Part shown: piece by piece, positions 40,357-52,399 of the stretch
Layout of the letters: every line of letters starts with the position of its first letter
Numbering within the stretch: position 1 is the stretch's first letter
NCBI RefSeq assembly: GCF_000988205.1
Contig: NZ_LAYQ01000024.1
Coordinates: 1-54,565 of the forward strand
Source of the DNA: Corynebacterium minutissimum
GTDB taxonomy: Bacteria; Actinomycetota; Actinomycetes; Mycobacteriales; Mycobacteriaceae
Reading direction: 5' to 3'
DNA: 54,565 nucleotides
Translations under genes and position numbers: made by a program
Notes under the pieces: generated by a model
Databases searched by the model: none
What the model was told of the DNA's origin: nothing
Seen by the model: only the letters and a program-made list of their open reading frames with translations

Positions 40357-41928
40357 ATGTCTAGCGCTAGCTCCCACTCATCGCCGGTCACCCAAGAAAG
40401 TGCGGAAAAGTCATCCACACGCTCGACTCGTCAGTTCGGTCGAGATGTTCTCCGTACGATCGAGAAGGTCGGCAATGCCTTGCCAGATCCCTTCCTGCTT
40501 TTTGTAATTCTGGCGTTAGCAGTCATGGTAATGTCTGCGATAGGCCATGCTTTCGGAGGTTCGGTCACCCACCCAGGAACCGGGGAAGACGTCCATATTC
40601 GTAGCCTTCTGTCGGGTGAAGGCATCGAGTACATCCTGACTTCGATGCTGGAGAACTTCACCGGTTTTGCGCCCCTGGGACTAGTCCTAGCCGTGATGCT
40701 CGGCATTGGCTTGACCGAGCAGGTCGGCTACATTCAGCACGCCGTGCAAAAGACCGTTCGTCGAGTGCCCTTCGCGGCCCTCCCTTACGCGGCGGTTTTC
40801 ATTGGAGTGATCGGCAACCTCGCTTCCGACGCTGCGATGGTTGTCATCCCGCCCTTGATCGGGATCGTCTTTCACCACGCGGGAAGAAATCCCATTGCCG
40901 GTGTCGCTGCAGGCTTCGCCGGTGCGGGCATTGGTTTCACCGCAAACCTCTTTGTTGCCGGTACTGATGCACTGCTGGCGGGAATTACCACCGAAGCCGC
41001 GAGAATTGTCGACCCAGAGGCGCATGTAACAGCCGTTGCAAACTGGTACTTCAACGTTGTGTGCGTCTTCGCCCTTACGCTCGTTGGAGGACTCGTCACT
41101 ACCTATGTCACCGAAAAGCGCCTCGGTAAGTACGAAGGTTCAATAAACGCCGAGGAGCTAGAGGAAGAGACAAAGGAAAGCGACAGAGCCCTGCTATTTT
41201 CTTCTGTCCTGGGGACGGCGTACATCGTACTAATTGCGGTAGTCGTATTGCTCCCCGATAGCCCACTCCGGGGCGAGAACGGAGCAATCATCGATTCCCC
41301 GTTCATGTCGGGCATCATCCCAATCATACTCGGATTCTTTATGCTCCTCGGCACTAGCTACGGCATCCTGATGGGAAAGATTAAGGACTCCAAGGATCTG
41401 TCGACATATATGGCAGAAGGTATTTCCGGAATGTCCGGCTATATCGTGATGGTCTTTGCCATCGCGCAATTCATCAAATATTTCGAGTGGTCGAATATCG
41501 GTATTTGGTTAGCGGTCAACGGCAGTGATTTCTTAAAGGAAATTGGTTTTACCGGAATCTTCCTGATTATCGGCTACATCGTGTTCACAGCTCTGCTCAA
41601 CCTCATCATTCCGTCAGGCAGCGCCAAGTGGGCTTTGGAGGCACCGGTTTTCGTTCCACTCTTTATGCAACTGGGTTATCATCCTGGCTTCATCCAGGCT
41701 GCCTACCGCATGGGTGATTCCTCCGCGAACATGGTGACACCGGTATCCCCATATCTACCGATAGTCCTGGGGTATATCCGCCGGTACGATAAGAGCGCAG
41801 GGGTGGGCACGTATATCAGCCTTATGCTGCCCTATACGATTGCGTTCTTCTGTACCTTCTTGGCCGTCTTCCTTGTATTCTTCGCGTTAGAAATCCCCTA
41901 TGGCCCAGGCGTAACCGCTCACCTGTAG
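40357..41928 (+). CDS. AbgT family transporter
   Basis: 523 residues from ATG 40357 (AAGGAG upstream; a GTG at 40351 is less likely). The AbgT family is recognised by GFAPLGLVLAVMLGIGLTEQ, the ASDAAMVVIPPLIGIVF segment and the NLIIPSGSAKWALEAPVFVP block, with 11-13 helices. E. coli AbgT imports p-aminobenzoyl-glutamate; some relatives export sulfonamides. Pairing with the M20 hydrolase suggests import of an amide-linked amino acid that is then hydrolysed. A terminator follows at 41968. Confidence 0.92.
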   Translation: MSSASSHSSPVTQESAEKSSTRSTRQFGRDVLRTIEKVGNALPDPFLLFVILALAVMVMSAIGHAFGGSVTHPGTGEDVHIRSLLSGEGIEYILTSMLENFTGFAPLGLVLAVMLGIGLTEQVGYIQHAVQKTVRRVPFAALPYAAVFIGVIGNLASDAAMVVIPPLIGIVFHHAGRNPIAGVAAGFAGAGIGFTANLFVAGTDALLAGITTEAARIVDPEAHVTAVANWYFNVVCVFALTLVGGLVTTYVTEKRLGKYEGSINAEELEEETKESDRALLFSSVLGTAYIVLIAVVVLLPDSPLRGENGAIIDSPFMSGIIPIILGFFMLLGTSYGILMGKIKDSKDLSTYMAEGISGMSGYIVMVFAIAQFIKYFEWSNIGIWLAVNGSDFLKEIGFTGIFLIIGYIVFTALLNLIIPSGSAKWALEAPVFVPLFMQLGYHPGFIQAAYRMGDSSANMVTPVSPYLPIVLGYIRRYDKSAGVGTYISLMLPYTIAFFCTFLAVFLVFFALEIPYGPGVTAHL

Positions 41929-41967
41929 TAAGACAGTGTGGTGTAGTAAAAATACCGAACGATAGAT

Positions 41968-42015
41968 CCTCGGTCGGGCCTCTTCCCCTTGCCGGGAACG
42001 CATAAATGACCGAGG
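41968..42015 (+). terminator. Terminator after the AbgT gene
   Basis: CCTCGGTC (41968-41975) and GACCGAGG (42008-42015) pair, and CCTTT follows. The loop of about 32 nt is long, so this is a likely but not ideal terminator. Confidence 0.55.
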
Positions 42016-42054
42016 CCTTTCGTTCTCACGGAAACGTGGCCATATTCCAAAAAT

Positions 42055-42190
42055 TGCCTGAGCTGCGAACAACAAGTTGAACTTCTCCGTCAACGCGGCA
42101 TGCGCATCGACGACAGTGCAACTGCAGTCGAGCTTCTCTCACGGGTTAACTACTTTCGTTTCTCCGGGTATTTCCGGTATTTGCAGCTCA
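42055..42190 (+). pseudogene. Abi_2-like fragment 2 (N-terminus)
   Basis: An open stretch reads LSCEQQVELLRQRGM, then RIDDSATAVELLSRVNYFRF and SGYFRYLQL, the characteristic N-terminus of AbiD/AbiF-type abortive-infection proteins. It then stops matching as it enters the antisense of the nuclease gene. The remainder of the gene is absent. It is more intact than the copy at 37237. Confidence 0.7.
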
Positions 42191-42193
42191 TGT

Positions 42194-43282
42194 TTACCCA
42201 ATCTGCACGCGTGTGGTGCAATCAATCTTGGCGTAGGGCCGTCCCTTCTTGTCAACGCTGGTCATTGCGTAGTTGCCGTTGTAGGCACGGCAGCCGGTGT
42301 AGTTATCCACGGGATTGCTGGGCGCCGGTGCGGCCGGAGCTTGGTAGGCGGGTGCGGCTTGCTGGGCCTCCTGCTCTGTGCGGCGGGCAGCCTCCGCAGC
42401 TTCTTGTTCTGCACGACGGGCTGCTTCTTCTGCTTCACGTTGTGCGGCCTCTGCAGCTTCGCGCGCGGCTTCTTCCTCGGCGTGCTTCTTTTCCCGTGCG
42501 TCTGAAGCGTAAGTTATCTTGCGGTTCAAGAGCGTTTCAATCTCGGTAGCGTCGTTATCGAGCTTGTCTAGCAGTTCGGTTTGCTTATGCCCGAATGCTT
42601 CTTTCTGGAAATCAGATTGTTCCGCGACCGCTTTTTCCAGTGCGGAAATAGACTTCTTTGCATCGGCTACGCGGGAAACATGAACGTGAGCGCCGTTGAA
42701 TTGCTCGTCATTCCACATGTCGTCAAACTGAAAATGTTGTGCCGCATCAATGGTAGAGCGTGCGTCACGGTAGGAGCGGTAGGTTCCGTCGTCGCCAAAT
42801 ACGCACTCGGGGCCGGCCGAGTTGATGCCCTTGCCCGCAGCACGGGCTCGGTCGGCAGCGGCCGAGACCTCCGAGAAGAAGCGAGTGTTGCCGCCCACCT
42901 TCATCGGCACAGCGAAACCCTCCTCAGCAACGGAGGCGTTGATGAGCGAGCCTTCTTTGAATACTCCGGCTAGTGTTCGGCCATACTTGTCTTCGCGTTC
43001 ATCGTCGTACTCTAGGGTCACTACCGTGCCGACTGGCAGCAGGCCTGCCAAGTACTGCTTTGCTTCCTCGGCCAAGCACTCCTTGCCCATTTCCGGGGTA
43101 TCGATGTTGAGCAGTCGAATGCGGGTGGTCTCACCGTCCTGCGCTACGTCGATGGTGTCGCCGTCGACGACGTTCTGGACCGTAATGACGTCATCAGCGG
43201 AATCCGGCCCCAACACGGAATAGGCACCGTAGCCCACTCCACCGGCAGCCAACAGTCCAGCGACAACCTTGAAAAATCCCAT
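42194..43282 (-). CDS. Membrane-anchored thermonuclease (SNase) with coiled-coil tail
   Basis: 362 residues from ATG 43282. A short N-terminal hydrophobic segment (4-24) anchors or exports it. The SNase domain (about 32-155) keeps the catalytic set seen in staphylococcal nuclease: R56 and E64 (RIRLLNIDTPE) and R102 (DKYGRTLA), with VVDGDTI. An unassigned helical domain follows. Residues about 265-330 are an Ala/Glu/Arg coiled coil (repeated EAARRAEQEA). The last 30 residues carry a cysteine pair (TGCRAYNG ... KIDC). It would digest extracellular DNA or RNA at the surface. A longer upstream start is unlikely. Confidence 0.88.
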   Translation of the reverse strand: MGFFKVVAGLLAAGGVGYGAYSVLGPDSADDVITVQNVVDGDTIDVAQDGETTRIRLLNIDTPEMGKECLAEEAKQYLAGLLPVGTVVTLEYDDEREDKYGRTLAGVFKEGSLINASVAEEGFAVPMKVGGNTRFFSEVSAAADRARAAGKGINSAGPECVFGDDGTYRSYRDARSTIDAAQHFQFDDMWNDEQFNGAHVHVSRVADAKKSISALEKAVAEQSDFQKEAFGHKQTELLDKLDNDATEIETLLNRKITYASDAREKKHAEEEAAREAAEAAQREAEEAARRAEQEAAEAARRTEQEAQQAAPAYQAPAAPAPSNPVDNYTGCRAYNGNYAMTSVDKKGRPYAKIDCTTRVQIG

Positions 43283-43780
43283 ATCAGGAACCCTACGAGA
43301 GAAAGAGCGTAACAAGAACATCAGGAGTATACATGCCTGCATTAAGGGGGTCTACGGTGTTGGCGCATGCTTGTCTACGTCCGCCCTACTTTTACCTGTT
43401 TCGCCCACTTCCAGCTCGCTCGGTCGTGGCATGCGAGGGTGGGTTGAAATCATCTACAGTCACGTGCTAGCGGGTGCGTACTCACAACTGTGAGGCGCTC
43501 CATCTTTACCAAGGGAGCGGCCTCTTGTTGGGGTCTGAAGTTAACTTGAATCGTGTTACTGACGGGCCAATGGCTTTAGACAAAGGTGCCCGCCGCGTTT
43601 CGGTGTCACTACAGGGGAGGGGTGTGGGCGTTAGTGAATTTGCACTAGATGTGCACTAGATAGACCGACCACGATCTGGGGCTTAGCGGAGTCAAAGCGT
43701 GTGCCTTGACACAGGTTTTGACGAAGGGTGACTAGTCTGGCAGTATGTGTATTAAGTGCTTAGCTCTTTAGAGTAGCCAA

Positions 43781-43813
43781 GGAGTGTAACCCCGTTCAAT
43801 CGGGAGCAAGACC
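43781..43813 (+). promoter_or_regulatory. Ribonucleic antiterminator (RAT) site
   Basis: The stretch starts GGAGTGTAAC, has a small CCCG/CGGG stem, and ends GAGCAAGACC. This follows the Sac/Bgl RAT pattern (GGATTGTTACTG...GCAGGCAAAACC). BglG encoded at 47392 should bind it when beta-glucosides are present and prevent termination at 43847-43891. Confidence 0.75.
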
Positions 43814-43820
43814 TAGGACA

Positions 43821-43839
43821 GCAGTCTGTTCAAGACTGC
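43821..43839 (+). other. Small hairpin between RAT and terminator
   Basis: GCAGTC (43821-43826) and GACTGC (43834-43839) pair around a 7-nt loop, directly after the RAT element. It may take part in the alternative folding of the leader. Confidence 0.4.
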
Positions 43840-43846
43840 TTCAGTT

Positions 43847-43891
43847 GACCCATGTCTGCAGCAGTTTTGTTGTCTGCAGCCTGGGTCTTTT
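43847..43891 (+). terminator. Leader terminator of the bgl operon
   Basis: GACCCATGTCTGCAG (43847-43861) and CTGCAGCCTGGGTC (43874-43887) form a strong stem followed by TTTTCT. It lies 114 bp before bglF and is the expected target of BglG antitermination. Confidence 0.85.
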
Positions 43892-44004
43892 CTCGTTTTC
43901 GTGTTCCAGTCGTGGCCGGCAAGGCTTTGCACGAAGTGAATCTGAGGTGCCGTAATCGTTGCAGCGGCTCAGATTGAATTGTTTGACCGAAAGGAGCCAT
44001 AAGA

Positions 44005-47371
<3,367 letters not shown>

Positions 47372-47391
47372 TCAAAGGCAAGGAGAGGACT

Positions 47392-48276
47392 ATGACTGAG
47401 ATGAAGGTTCTTCGGGCCCTCAATAATAACGTGGTCCTCTCCGTGCGCCCGGACGGTACAAAAGTAGTGGTAACCGGGTGGGGAGTTGGCTTTAAGAAGC
47501 GGCCGGGGGAGCCAGTGGACGCGGGAAAGATAAATCAAGTATTTGTCCCGGAAAATAATCGAGACATAAGCAATCTCGCTGATTTACTCGCTTCGGTTGA
47601 CCCAGATTATTTGCAGTTGGCTGAGTCCCTACTCCACGAACATGCCAGTTCGATTGGAATTGATGTTGCTTCTGCAACCACCGTCGCACTGGCGGATCAC
47701 CTTCAAATGGCAGTGCGTCGCTTTTCTATCGATCCGCAACTAGCAGCGTCAGCAAATCCTCTGGAAGCAGAGGTTAAAAACCTCTATCCCGAGGAGTTCG
47801 CCATCGGAGGCGAAATTCTTTTAGGCGTTAATAGGTGGCTAAATCGGCGGTACCTTGATCCGCTGCCAGAATCCGAAGCAGTTGCTATCGCACTCCACTT
47901 GGTAAACGCGGGTTTTCGAGTTGAGGATCTCTCTTTTACTTACGAAATGACCGAGTTGTTCACCCAGCTCTTCGATGTGATAGACCGCGCGTTGGGATTG
48001 AGGGTGGATCGGAATTCGGTTAGTGCAGCTAGGTTCATAACCCATATGCGGTACTTTTTCGTGCGAGTGAAAAGTGACCAGCAGTTGGACGAAGGTATGG
48101 CAGTTTTGCAGCAAGGGCTTGAAACTAAGTATCCAGAAGCGGTCAGATGTGCGCTTTTGCTCAAGGATGTCCTAGAGCTTCGCCTCACCACTCATCTGCT
48201 GGATGATGAAGTTTCTTATTTGGCTCTTCATGTAGCTCGACTGGCTAATGAGTTTACGTCTGAGGACAGGCCATAG
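47392..48276 (+). CDS. bglG: BglG family transcription antiterminator
   Basis: 294 residues. The N-terminal RNA-binding CAT domain (about 1-57: VLRALNNNVVLSV, GWGVGFKKRPGE) is followed by two PRDs (about 70-170 and 175-285) with conserved histidines in LADHLQM, ALHLVNAGF, THMRYFF and LALHVARL. It binds the RAT at 43781 when not phosphorylated by BglF, so the operon is induced by substrate. The last gene of the operon; in E. coli bglG is the first. A GAGAGG stretch precedes the ATG. Confidence 0.93.
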   Translation: MTEMKVLRALNNNVVLSVRPDGTKVVVTGWGVGFKKRPGEPVDAGKINQVFVPENNRDISNLADLLASVDPDYLQLAESLLHEHASSIGIDVASATTVALADHLQMAVRRFSIDPQLAASANPLEAEVKNLYPEEFAIGGEILLGVNRWLNRRYLDPLPESEAVAIALHLVNAGFRVEDLSFTYEMTELFTQLFDVIDRALGLRVDRNSVSAARFITHMRYFFVRVKSDQQLDEGMAVLQQGLETKYPEAVRCALLLKDVLELRLTTHLLDDEVSYLALHVARLANEFTSEDRP

Positions 48277-48421
48277 TTCGAAGTAACGAAGCGGCCGGGA
48301 TAACGGCTGGCCTACTGGTCGGCGGTATTTACAATTTGGTGGGCTTAAGCATGTACCGAGTTTCTGGGCGAGAAGCTTCGCCCATTGAAGGTCCGGATTT
48401 ATTGATGGAGTTCTCGAACTC

Positions 48422-48649
48422 CTGATCCACAATCAGTCCGCCAAAGGCCTGAAGTTTACGCACGTCATCTTGCTTGATGTGAGCAGGGAGGCGTTGCCTC
48501 AGCGCTACCTCATGAAGGGCCTAGCCCCGGCCGAGGCCGACGAGGCTTTGCAGCGGGAGCGGGCGTTGCTCTACGTGGCGGCCTCCCGTGCGCGCGACGT
48601 GCTCGTGGTGAGCGTGGTGGGGGAGGCATCGGAGTTGTTGCCGGGGTAG
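48422..48649 (+). pseudogene. UvrD/PcrA-like helicase C-terminal remnant
   Basis: A plus-strand frame reads LIHNQSAKGLKFTHVILLDV, then SREALPQRY, and later ERALLYVAASRARDVLVVSV and ends at TAG 48647. These match helicase motif V (SAKGLEF) and motif VI (LLYVAASRARD) of superfamily 1. There is no start and no N-terminal domain, so only a tail of about 75 codons remains. Confidence 0.75.
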
Positions 48650-48708
48650 GTTAGTCGGCGTTTTCTTTCGCTTCTTTTCGCTAGAAGGAACTGCATCACA
48701 ATCGTAGG

Positions 48709-48721
48709 AGACGTATGATGT
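48709..48721. promoter_or_regulatory. NanR-like operator upstream of nanA
   Basis: AGACGTATGATGT matches 12 of 13 bases of the right part of the perfect palindrome at 52296-52313 next to nanR. It contains TATGAT, a good -10 hexamer, so a bound repressor would block transcription of nanA. Confidence 0.55.
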
Positions 48722-48763
48722 CTTATGACTCCAATACGAAGGCGAATAGGAAGGTTCCCAAAC

Positions 48764-49708
48764 ATGACTGCAAGCACACAGCTCCTGCGTGGCGTGGTGC
48801 CACCGCTGCTGACCCCGTTTAATGAGGACTACTCCGTTGACACCGATACCCTCAAGCGCCAGGCTGAACGCCTTATAAAGGCTGGCGTTCATGGCCTGTT
48901 CGTGCTCGGCTCTTCAGGTGAGGTAGCTTTCCTCACTCGAGAGCAGCGCAAGGAAGTTATCGCAACGGTGGTGGAACAGGCTCAAGGGCGCGTTCCGGTC
49001 ATTGCCGGCGTGATTGATATGACGGCTCCGCGAGTAATTGAGCACATTGAAGATGCCGTCGCGCTCGGGGTGCAAGGGCTAGTTGCTACTGCACCTTTTT
49101 ATGTTCGTACTCATGATGTAGAAATTGCTGAGCACTTCCGACTTCTTCATGAAGCCGCGCCAGAGACTCCTATCTATGCGTATAACATTCCGGTCAGCGT
49201 TCACTCGGTGCTGGATATCTCTACTCTTATTTCCCTGGCCAAGGAAGGCGTTATTGCTGGTGTGAAGGATTCTGGCGGCAATGATGGATACACGCGTGCC
49301 TTGATTAGTGCCCGCAACAAAGCTGGGGTGACAGACTTCGTAGTGTTGACCGGCTCGGAAACTACGGTCGACTTCGCTTACCTGGCAGGTGCCGATGGCG
49401 TGGTACCTGGTCTGGGCAACGTGGATCCGGTTTCCTACGTGAAGCTGCATGAGCTACTGGTTGATGGAGCATATGCGGAGGCCGCGGAATTGCAGTCTAA
49501 GATTTGTGATCTTTTCACCATCGTTGGTGTGGGCGATGGCACGCGCATGGGCGGAAGCTCGCAGGGCCTCGGCAGTTTCAAGGCAGCGCTGCACCACCTG
49601 GGCGTCTTCCCGTCGGGGCTGATGTCTCGTCCGCATGTCGCTCTGAACGATGAGGAGCTGGCTAAGATTCATGAGATCGTCGATGCCGCTCAGGTGATCG
49701 AGCCCTAA
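48764..49708 (+). CDS. nanA: N-acetylneuraminate lyase (DHDPS family)
   Basis: 314 residues from ATG 48764 (AGGAAGG upstream; a start at 48725 would cover the promoter region). GSSGE (49-53), the YNIP tyrosine Y140 and the Schiff-base K168 (GVKDSGG) are visible. YNIP instead of YNVP fits the sialic acid lyases. It splits sialic acid into pyruvate and N-acetylmannosamine. First gene of the nan operon. Assignment as NanA, and not another DHDPS member, rests on the neighbours nanK and nanE. Confidence 0.88.
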   Translation: MTASTQLLRGVVPPLLTPFNEDYSVDTDTLKRQAERLIKAGVHGLFVLGSSGEVAFLTREQRKEVIATVVEQAQGRVPVIAGVIDMTAPRVIEHIEDAVALGVQGLVATAPFYVRTHDVEIAEHFRLLHEAAPETPIYAYNIPVSVHSVLDISTLISLAKEGVIAGVKDSGGNDGYTRALISARNKAGVTDFVVLTGSETTVDFAYLAGADGVVPGLGNVDPVSYVKLHELLVDGAYAEAAELQSKICDLFTIVGVGDGTRMGGSSQGLGSFKAALHHLGVFPSGLMSRPHVALNDEELAKIHEIVDAAQVIEP

Positions 49709-49739
49709 TTCCGCTGAATTACGACGAAACGAGTGAAGA

Positions 49740-50681
49740 GTGACTAGTACCCTTGCGCTTGATGTCGGTGCAACAAAGATTGGTTGGGGCTTCGTGTCTG
49801 ATGAAGACCCAACGCAGGCAGTTGCGTTGGGAAAGATCCCTACCCAGCCGGCCGGGGCTTCGCCACAGGAGCAGATCAAGAAGGCCATTCAGCTGGCGTT
49901 GGAGGAATCGGGCATTGCCCCGGCGCGAATCGGCATTGGCTCGCCAGGAGTGATTCAGGCACCTGAGGGACTCGTCACCTACAACGGAGACACCATTAAG
50001 AACTGGTCTGGTACCAATCTTCGTGAGGTTGCGAAAGAGGTTGTTGACCTCCCGTGTGCTGTTCATAACGATGTGCGAGTCTGGGCGTACGGAGAGCTGA
50101 TGCTCGGAGCCGCGAGGGAGTTCCAGTCCGGCAGAGTCCTGTACCTTTCGTTGGGAACTGGTGTCGGTGGTGCGGTAAGCGATAACGGGAGTCTGCTCAG
50201 CGGACCTACCGGATCGGCCGGAGAGTTTTCTGAACTCTTGTGTGCTGATTTCCGGGGCTTTGCGGACCGCGCCGAGAACATCATGAGCGGCAATAGCTTG
50301 GCTGCGTATTACGAAGAATTTTCTACGAACCCGGCGAGCGAGCGAGTGCAGTGGAAGGAACGGGCCCAGTTAGCGCTTCCCCTCGAAAAGGTCGTAGAAA
50401 GAATGAACCAGGGAGATGAACTCGCTTCCCGGATTATTCGAGGGAATTCTTATGGCCTTGGCCGTGCGGTGGCGGGTCTTGTTTCAGGGCTCGATCTCGA
50501 TGCCGTTGTCTTGGGCGGCGGTGTGTGCCAGATTGGGGCCGCTGTAGAAGAACCATTCCGTCAGGCCATAGAGGATTTCGCATTGAAGCCGAATCGCTCC
50601 GTTGCAATTCGGGTTACTGAATCTCCGGCGACAGCACCGTTAGTGGGTGCAGCGGCTTTTGCTCGAGACAACGCTTTTTAG
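49740..50681 (+). CDS. nanK: N-acetylmannosamine kinase (ROK family)
   Basis: 313 residues. Starts LALDVGATKIGWG (ROK nucleotide-binding site), with GIGSPGVI, a second phosphate loop YLSLGTGVGGAV and GPTGSAGEFSE. The CxCGxxGCxE zinc motif of many ROK proteins is absent. Phosphorylates N-acetylmannosamine made by NanA. GTG start at 49740, 31 bp after nanA. Confidence 0.88.
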   Translation: MTSTLALDVGATKIGWGFVSDEDPTQAVALGKIPTQPAGASPQEQIKKAIQLALEESGIAPARIGIGSPGVIQAPEGLVTYNGDTIKNWSGTNLREVAKEVVDLPCAVHNDVRVWAYGELMLGAAREFQSGRVLYLSLGTGVGGAVSDNGSLLSGPTGSAGEFSELLCADFRGFADRAENIMSGNSLAAYYEEFSTNPASERVQWKERAQLALPLEKVVERMNQGDELASRIIRGNSYGLGRAVAGLVSGLDLDAVVLGGGVCQIGAAVEEPFRQAIEDFALKPNRSVAIRVTESPATAPLVGAAAFARDNAF

Positions 50682-50722
50682 CACCGTTTATCTGCGGTAT
50701 TTCCAGAAGAAGGCTCAGGTAT

Positions 50723-51433
50723 ATGTTTAGGTTTAAGAGTAGTGAACTGGCGGAACGCCGAGAAGAAGTTCACGGCATGATTCGGAACTCGGTGATTGTC
50801 TCGGTGCAAGCGCCAGATGGTCACCCAATGCGCGATACCCATACCTTGACGCATGTCGCTCGTGCGTGTGTTGAGGGCGGAAGCCGCGCAATCCGGTGTG
50901 GAGGGTATGGCGGCATCGAGGATGTCGAGGCAATCGCAGCCGCAGTAGATGTACCAGTTTTCGGTCTGACAAAGGAGGGGAGTGAGGGGGTTTATATCAC
51001 CCCTACCGTTGAGTCCGTACGCCAATTGGCCGAGGCAGGGGCTGCGGTTATCTGTGCGGATGCTACGGATCGCCCTCGGCCCGATGGATCGAGCTTCTCC
51101 GATCTTGTCGCCGAGTGCCACCGACTTAATGTTCTGTCGATGGCTGACTGTTCTACCCCGGAAGAAATGCAGCGGGCGCACCAAGCGGGGGCGGATATCA
51201 TCTCAACGACGCTGGCCGGCTACACAGAGTTCCGGAGCAAGACCGAAGGCCCAGATCTTGAATGCTTGGCAGAGGGGCGACGGCTCTGCGGTGAGGATGC
51301 CTTTGTAATCGGCGAAGGCAGGTTTGCCTCGCGCGATGATGTGGCTGCAGGAAAGCGCGCCGGCGCCGATGCAATCATCATCGGCACTGCCATCACAGAT
51401 CCGGCGTGGATTACACGGAGCTTTAATAGCTGA
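50723..51433 (+). CDS. nanE: N-acetylmannosamine-6-phosphate 2-epimerase
   Basis: 236 residues of the NanE TIM-barrel family. VSVQAPDGHPMRD near the start, GVYITPTVESVRQLAEAGA and ADCSTPEEMQRAHQAGADI in the middle and GADAIIIGTAITDP at the end are the family blocks. It converts N-acetylmannosamine 6-phosphate to N-acetylglucosamine 6-phosphate, which joins amino-sugar catabolism (nagA/nagB are not in this window). GGCTCAGG precedes the ATG, 41 bp after nanK. Confidence 0.92.
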   Translation: MFRFKSSELAERREEVHGMIRNSVIVSVQAPDGHPMRDTHTLTHVARACVEGGSRAIRCGGYGGIEDVEAIAAAVDVPVFGLTKEGSEGVYITPTVESVRQLAEAGAAVICADATDRPRPDGSSFSDLVAECHRLNVLSMADCSTPEEMQRAHQAGADIISTTLAGYTEFRSKTEGPDLECLAEGRRLCGEDAFVIGEGRFASRDDVAAGKRAGADAIIIGTAITDPAWITRSFNS

Positions 51434-51442
51434 CGCGGACTG

Positions 51443-52159
51443 TCACAGCGAAGTCAGCAGGGGTTCGTAATGCCTGAGCACAGACGCTTGGTACTTCTTC
51501 AGGTCGTTGTCCTGTAGAGCATCGACGATGTCCTGGTGCGCGCGTACCGTTCTGCTGAAGTCCTGTGGTTCTTCCAATTTGCGAAGTGGAATGACGTTCA
51601 TGTGCACTTGCCAGAAGGCATCATTGAGCTCACGGATAATCGGGTTATCTATTTCGGAGAGCAATACCTGATGAAACTCCCGATCCTCCTCGGCAAAGTT
51701 GAGACCTTGCTCCCGCTTGGCAGACATCTTTTCAACGATGGCGCTCAACTGATCTAGCTTGGAGGGATCGGGTTTGGTAGTGATTTCTTGCCCGATAGCA
51801 AGATCAATTGCCTGCCGAATCTCCACCACATTGCGAAGCGTTTCAAGGTTGTCGTCAGCGTCGAGAGTCGCGCGAAAAATGAGGCCTTGAACTAGGGCTT
51901 TGAGTGACGTGCCGGAGACAAACGTTCCGGTTCCGTGCCTGACTTCGACGATATCTAACGTCGTTAGGATTCTGATGGCTTCTCGGACAGAAGAGCGAGA
52001 GAAACCGAGTTCCGCACAGAGCTCTGATTCGGTTGGCAAAGTGTCCCCAGGCTTGAGTGCGTTGTCCTGGATGAATTTCTTGATGCCTTCTACAGCCTGC
52101 TGTGTGGTTGAGGCAGGGCGATGTGCGGCTTCGCTGAATCCCCATGTTCCGGTGTGCAC
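51443..52159 (-). CDS. nanR: NanR-type GntR regulator (FCD)
   Basis: 238 residues from GTG 52159. Winged helix at about 22-80 (GDTLPTESELCAELGFSRSSVREAIR), then an FCD ligand domain (about 95-230). Convergent with nanE and divergent from the transporter gene. It probably represses nanA-nanK-nanE and the transporter by binding the palindrome at 52296 and the site at 48709. It probably responds to N-acetylmannosamine 6-phosphate or glucosamine 6-phosphate; inferred from C. glutamicum. Confidence 0.82.
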   Translation of the reverse strand: MHTGTWGFSEAAHRPASTTQQAVEGIKKFIQDNALKPGDTLPTESELCAELGFSRSSVREAIRILTTLDIVEVRHGTGTFVSGTSLKALVQGLIFRATLDADDNLETLRNVVEIRQAIDLAIGQEITTKPDPSKLDQLSAIVEKMSAKREQGLNFAEEDREFHQVLLSEIDNPIIRELNDAFWQVHMNVIPLRKLEEPQDFSRTVRAHQDIVDALQDNDLKKYQASVLRHYEPLLTSL

Positions 52160-52295
52160 TGGTTAATCCCTCTTTTCTTTCCGATCCATCTTAAGCCTCC
52201 CACGTTGGCGGGGTTCTCAAAGGATGAGCGCTGCTGGGGGAGGAGCACTTCGCTCTGACGGGCAGGGTAAGCAGTTTTATCTTAAAACCCTTCAC

Positions 52296-52313
52296 ACATC
52301 AGACGTCTGATGT
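52296..52313. promoter_or_regulatory. NanR operator candidate
   Basis: ACATCAGACGTCTGATGT is a perfect 18-bp palindrome in the divergent region between nanR (52159) and the transporter (52400). TATTGTAT follows directly. The same core with one change lies before nanA. Confidence 0.75.
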
Positions 52314-52399
52314 ATTGTATCTTTCAACATGCTTTGTTGCACAGACGAATCGGAGAGTGACTTAGCTCTCTATATTGAAAGCCCTGAAGGGAAGGCCAC

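Larger units (their letters stand above)
43283..44004. other. Long leader and intergenic region before bglF
   Basis: 722 bp without a supported gene. A GC-rich hairpin sits at 43492-43524, TTGACA occurs at 43706, and a TGCACTAGAT direct repeat lies near 43640-43660. The regulatory leader (antiterminator target and terminator) occupies 43781-43891. Confidence 0.55.
48277..48763. other. Intergenic region with helicase remnant and nanA promoter
   Basis: 487 bp. 48422-48649 is a decayed helicase end. 48650-48763 holds the nanA promoter region with the operator-like site at 48709-48721. No other gene is seen. Confidence 0.55.

Noticed and set aside
43474..43659. Small plus-strand frame of 61 codons before the bgl leader
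   Set aside because: No ribosome binding site, and it crosses a terminator-like hairpin; no similarity recognised.
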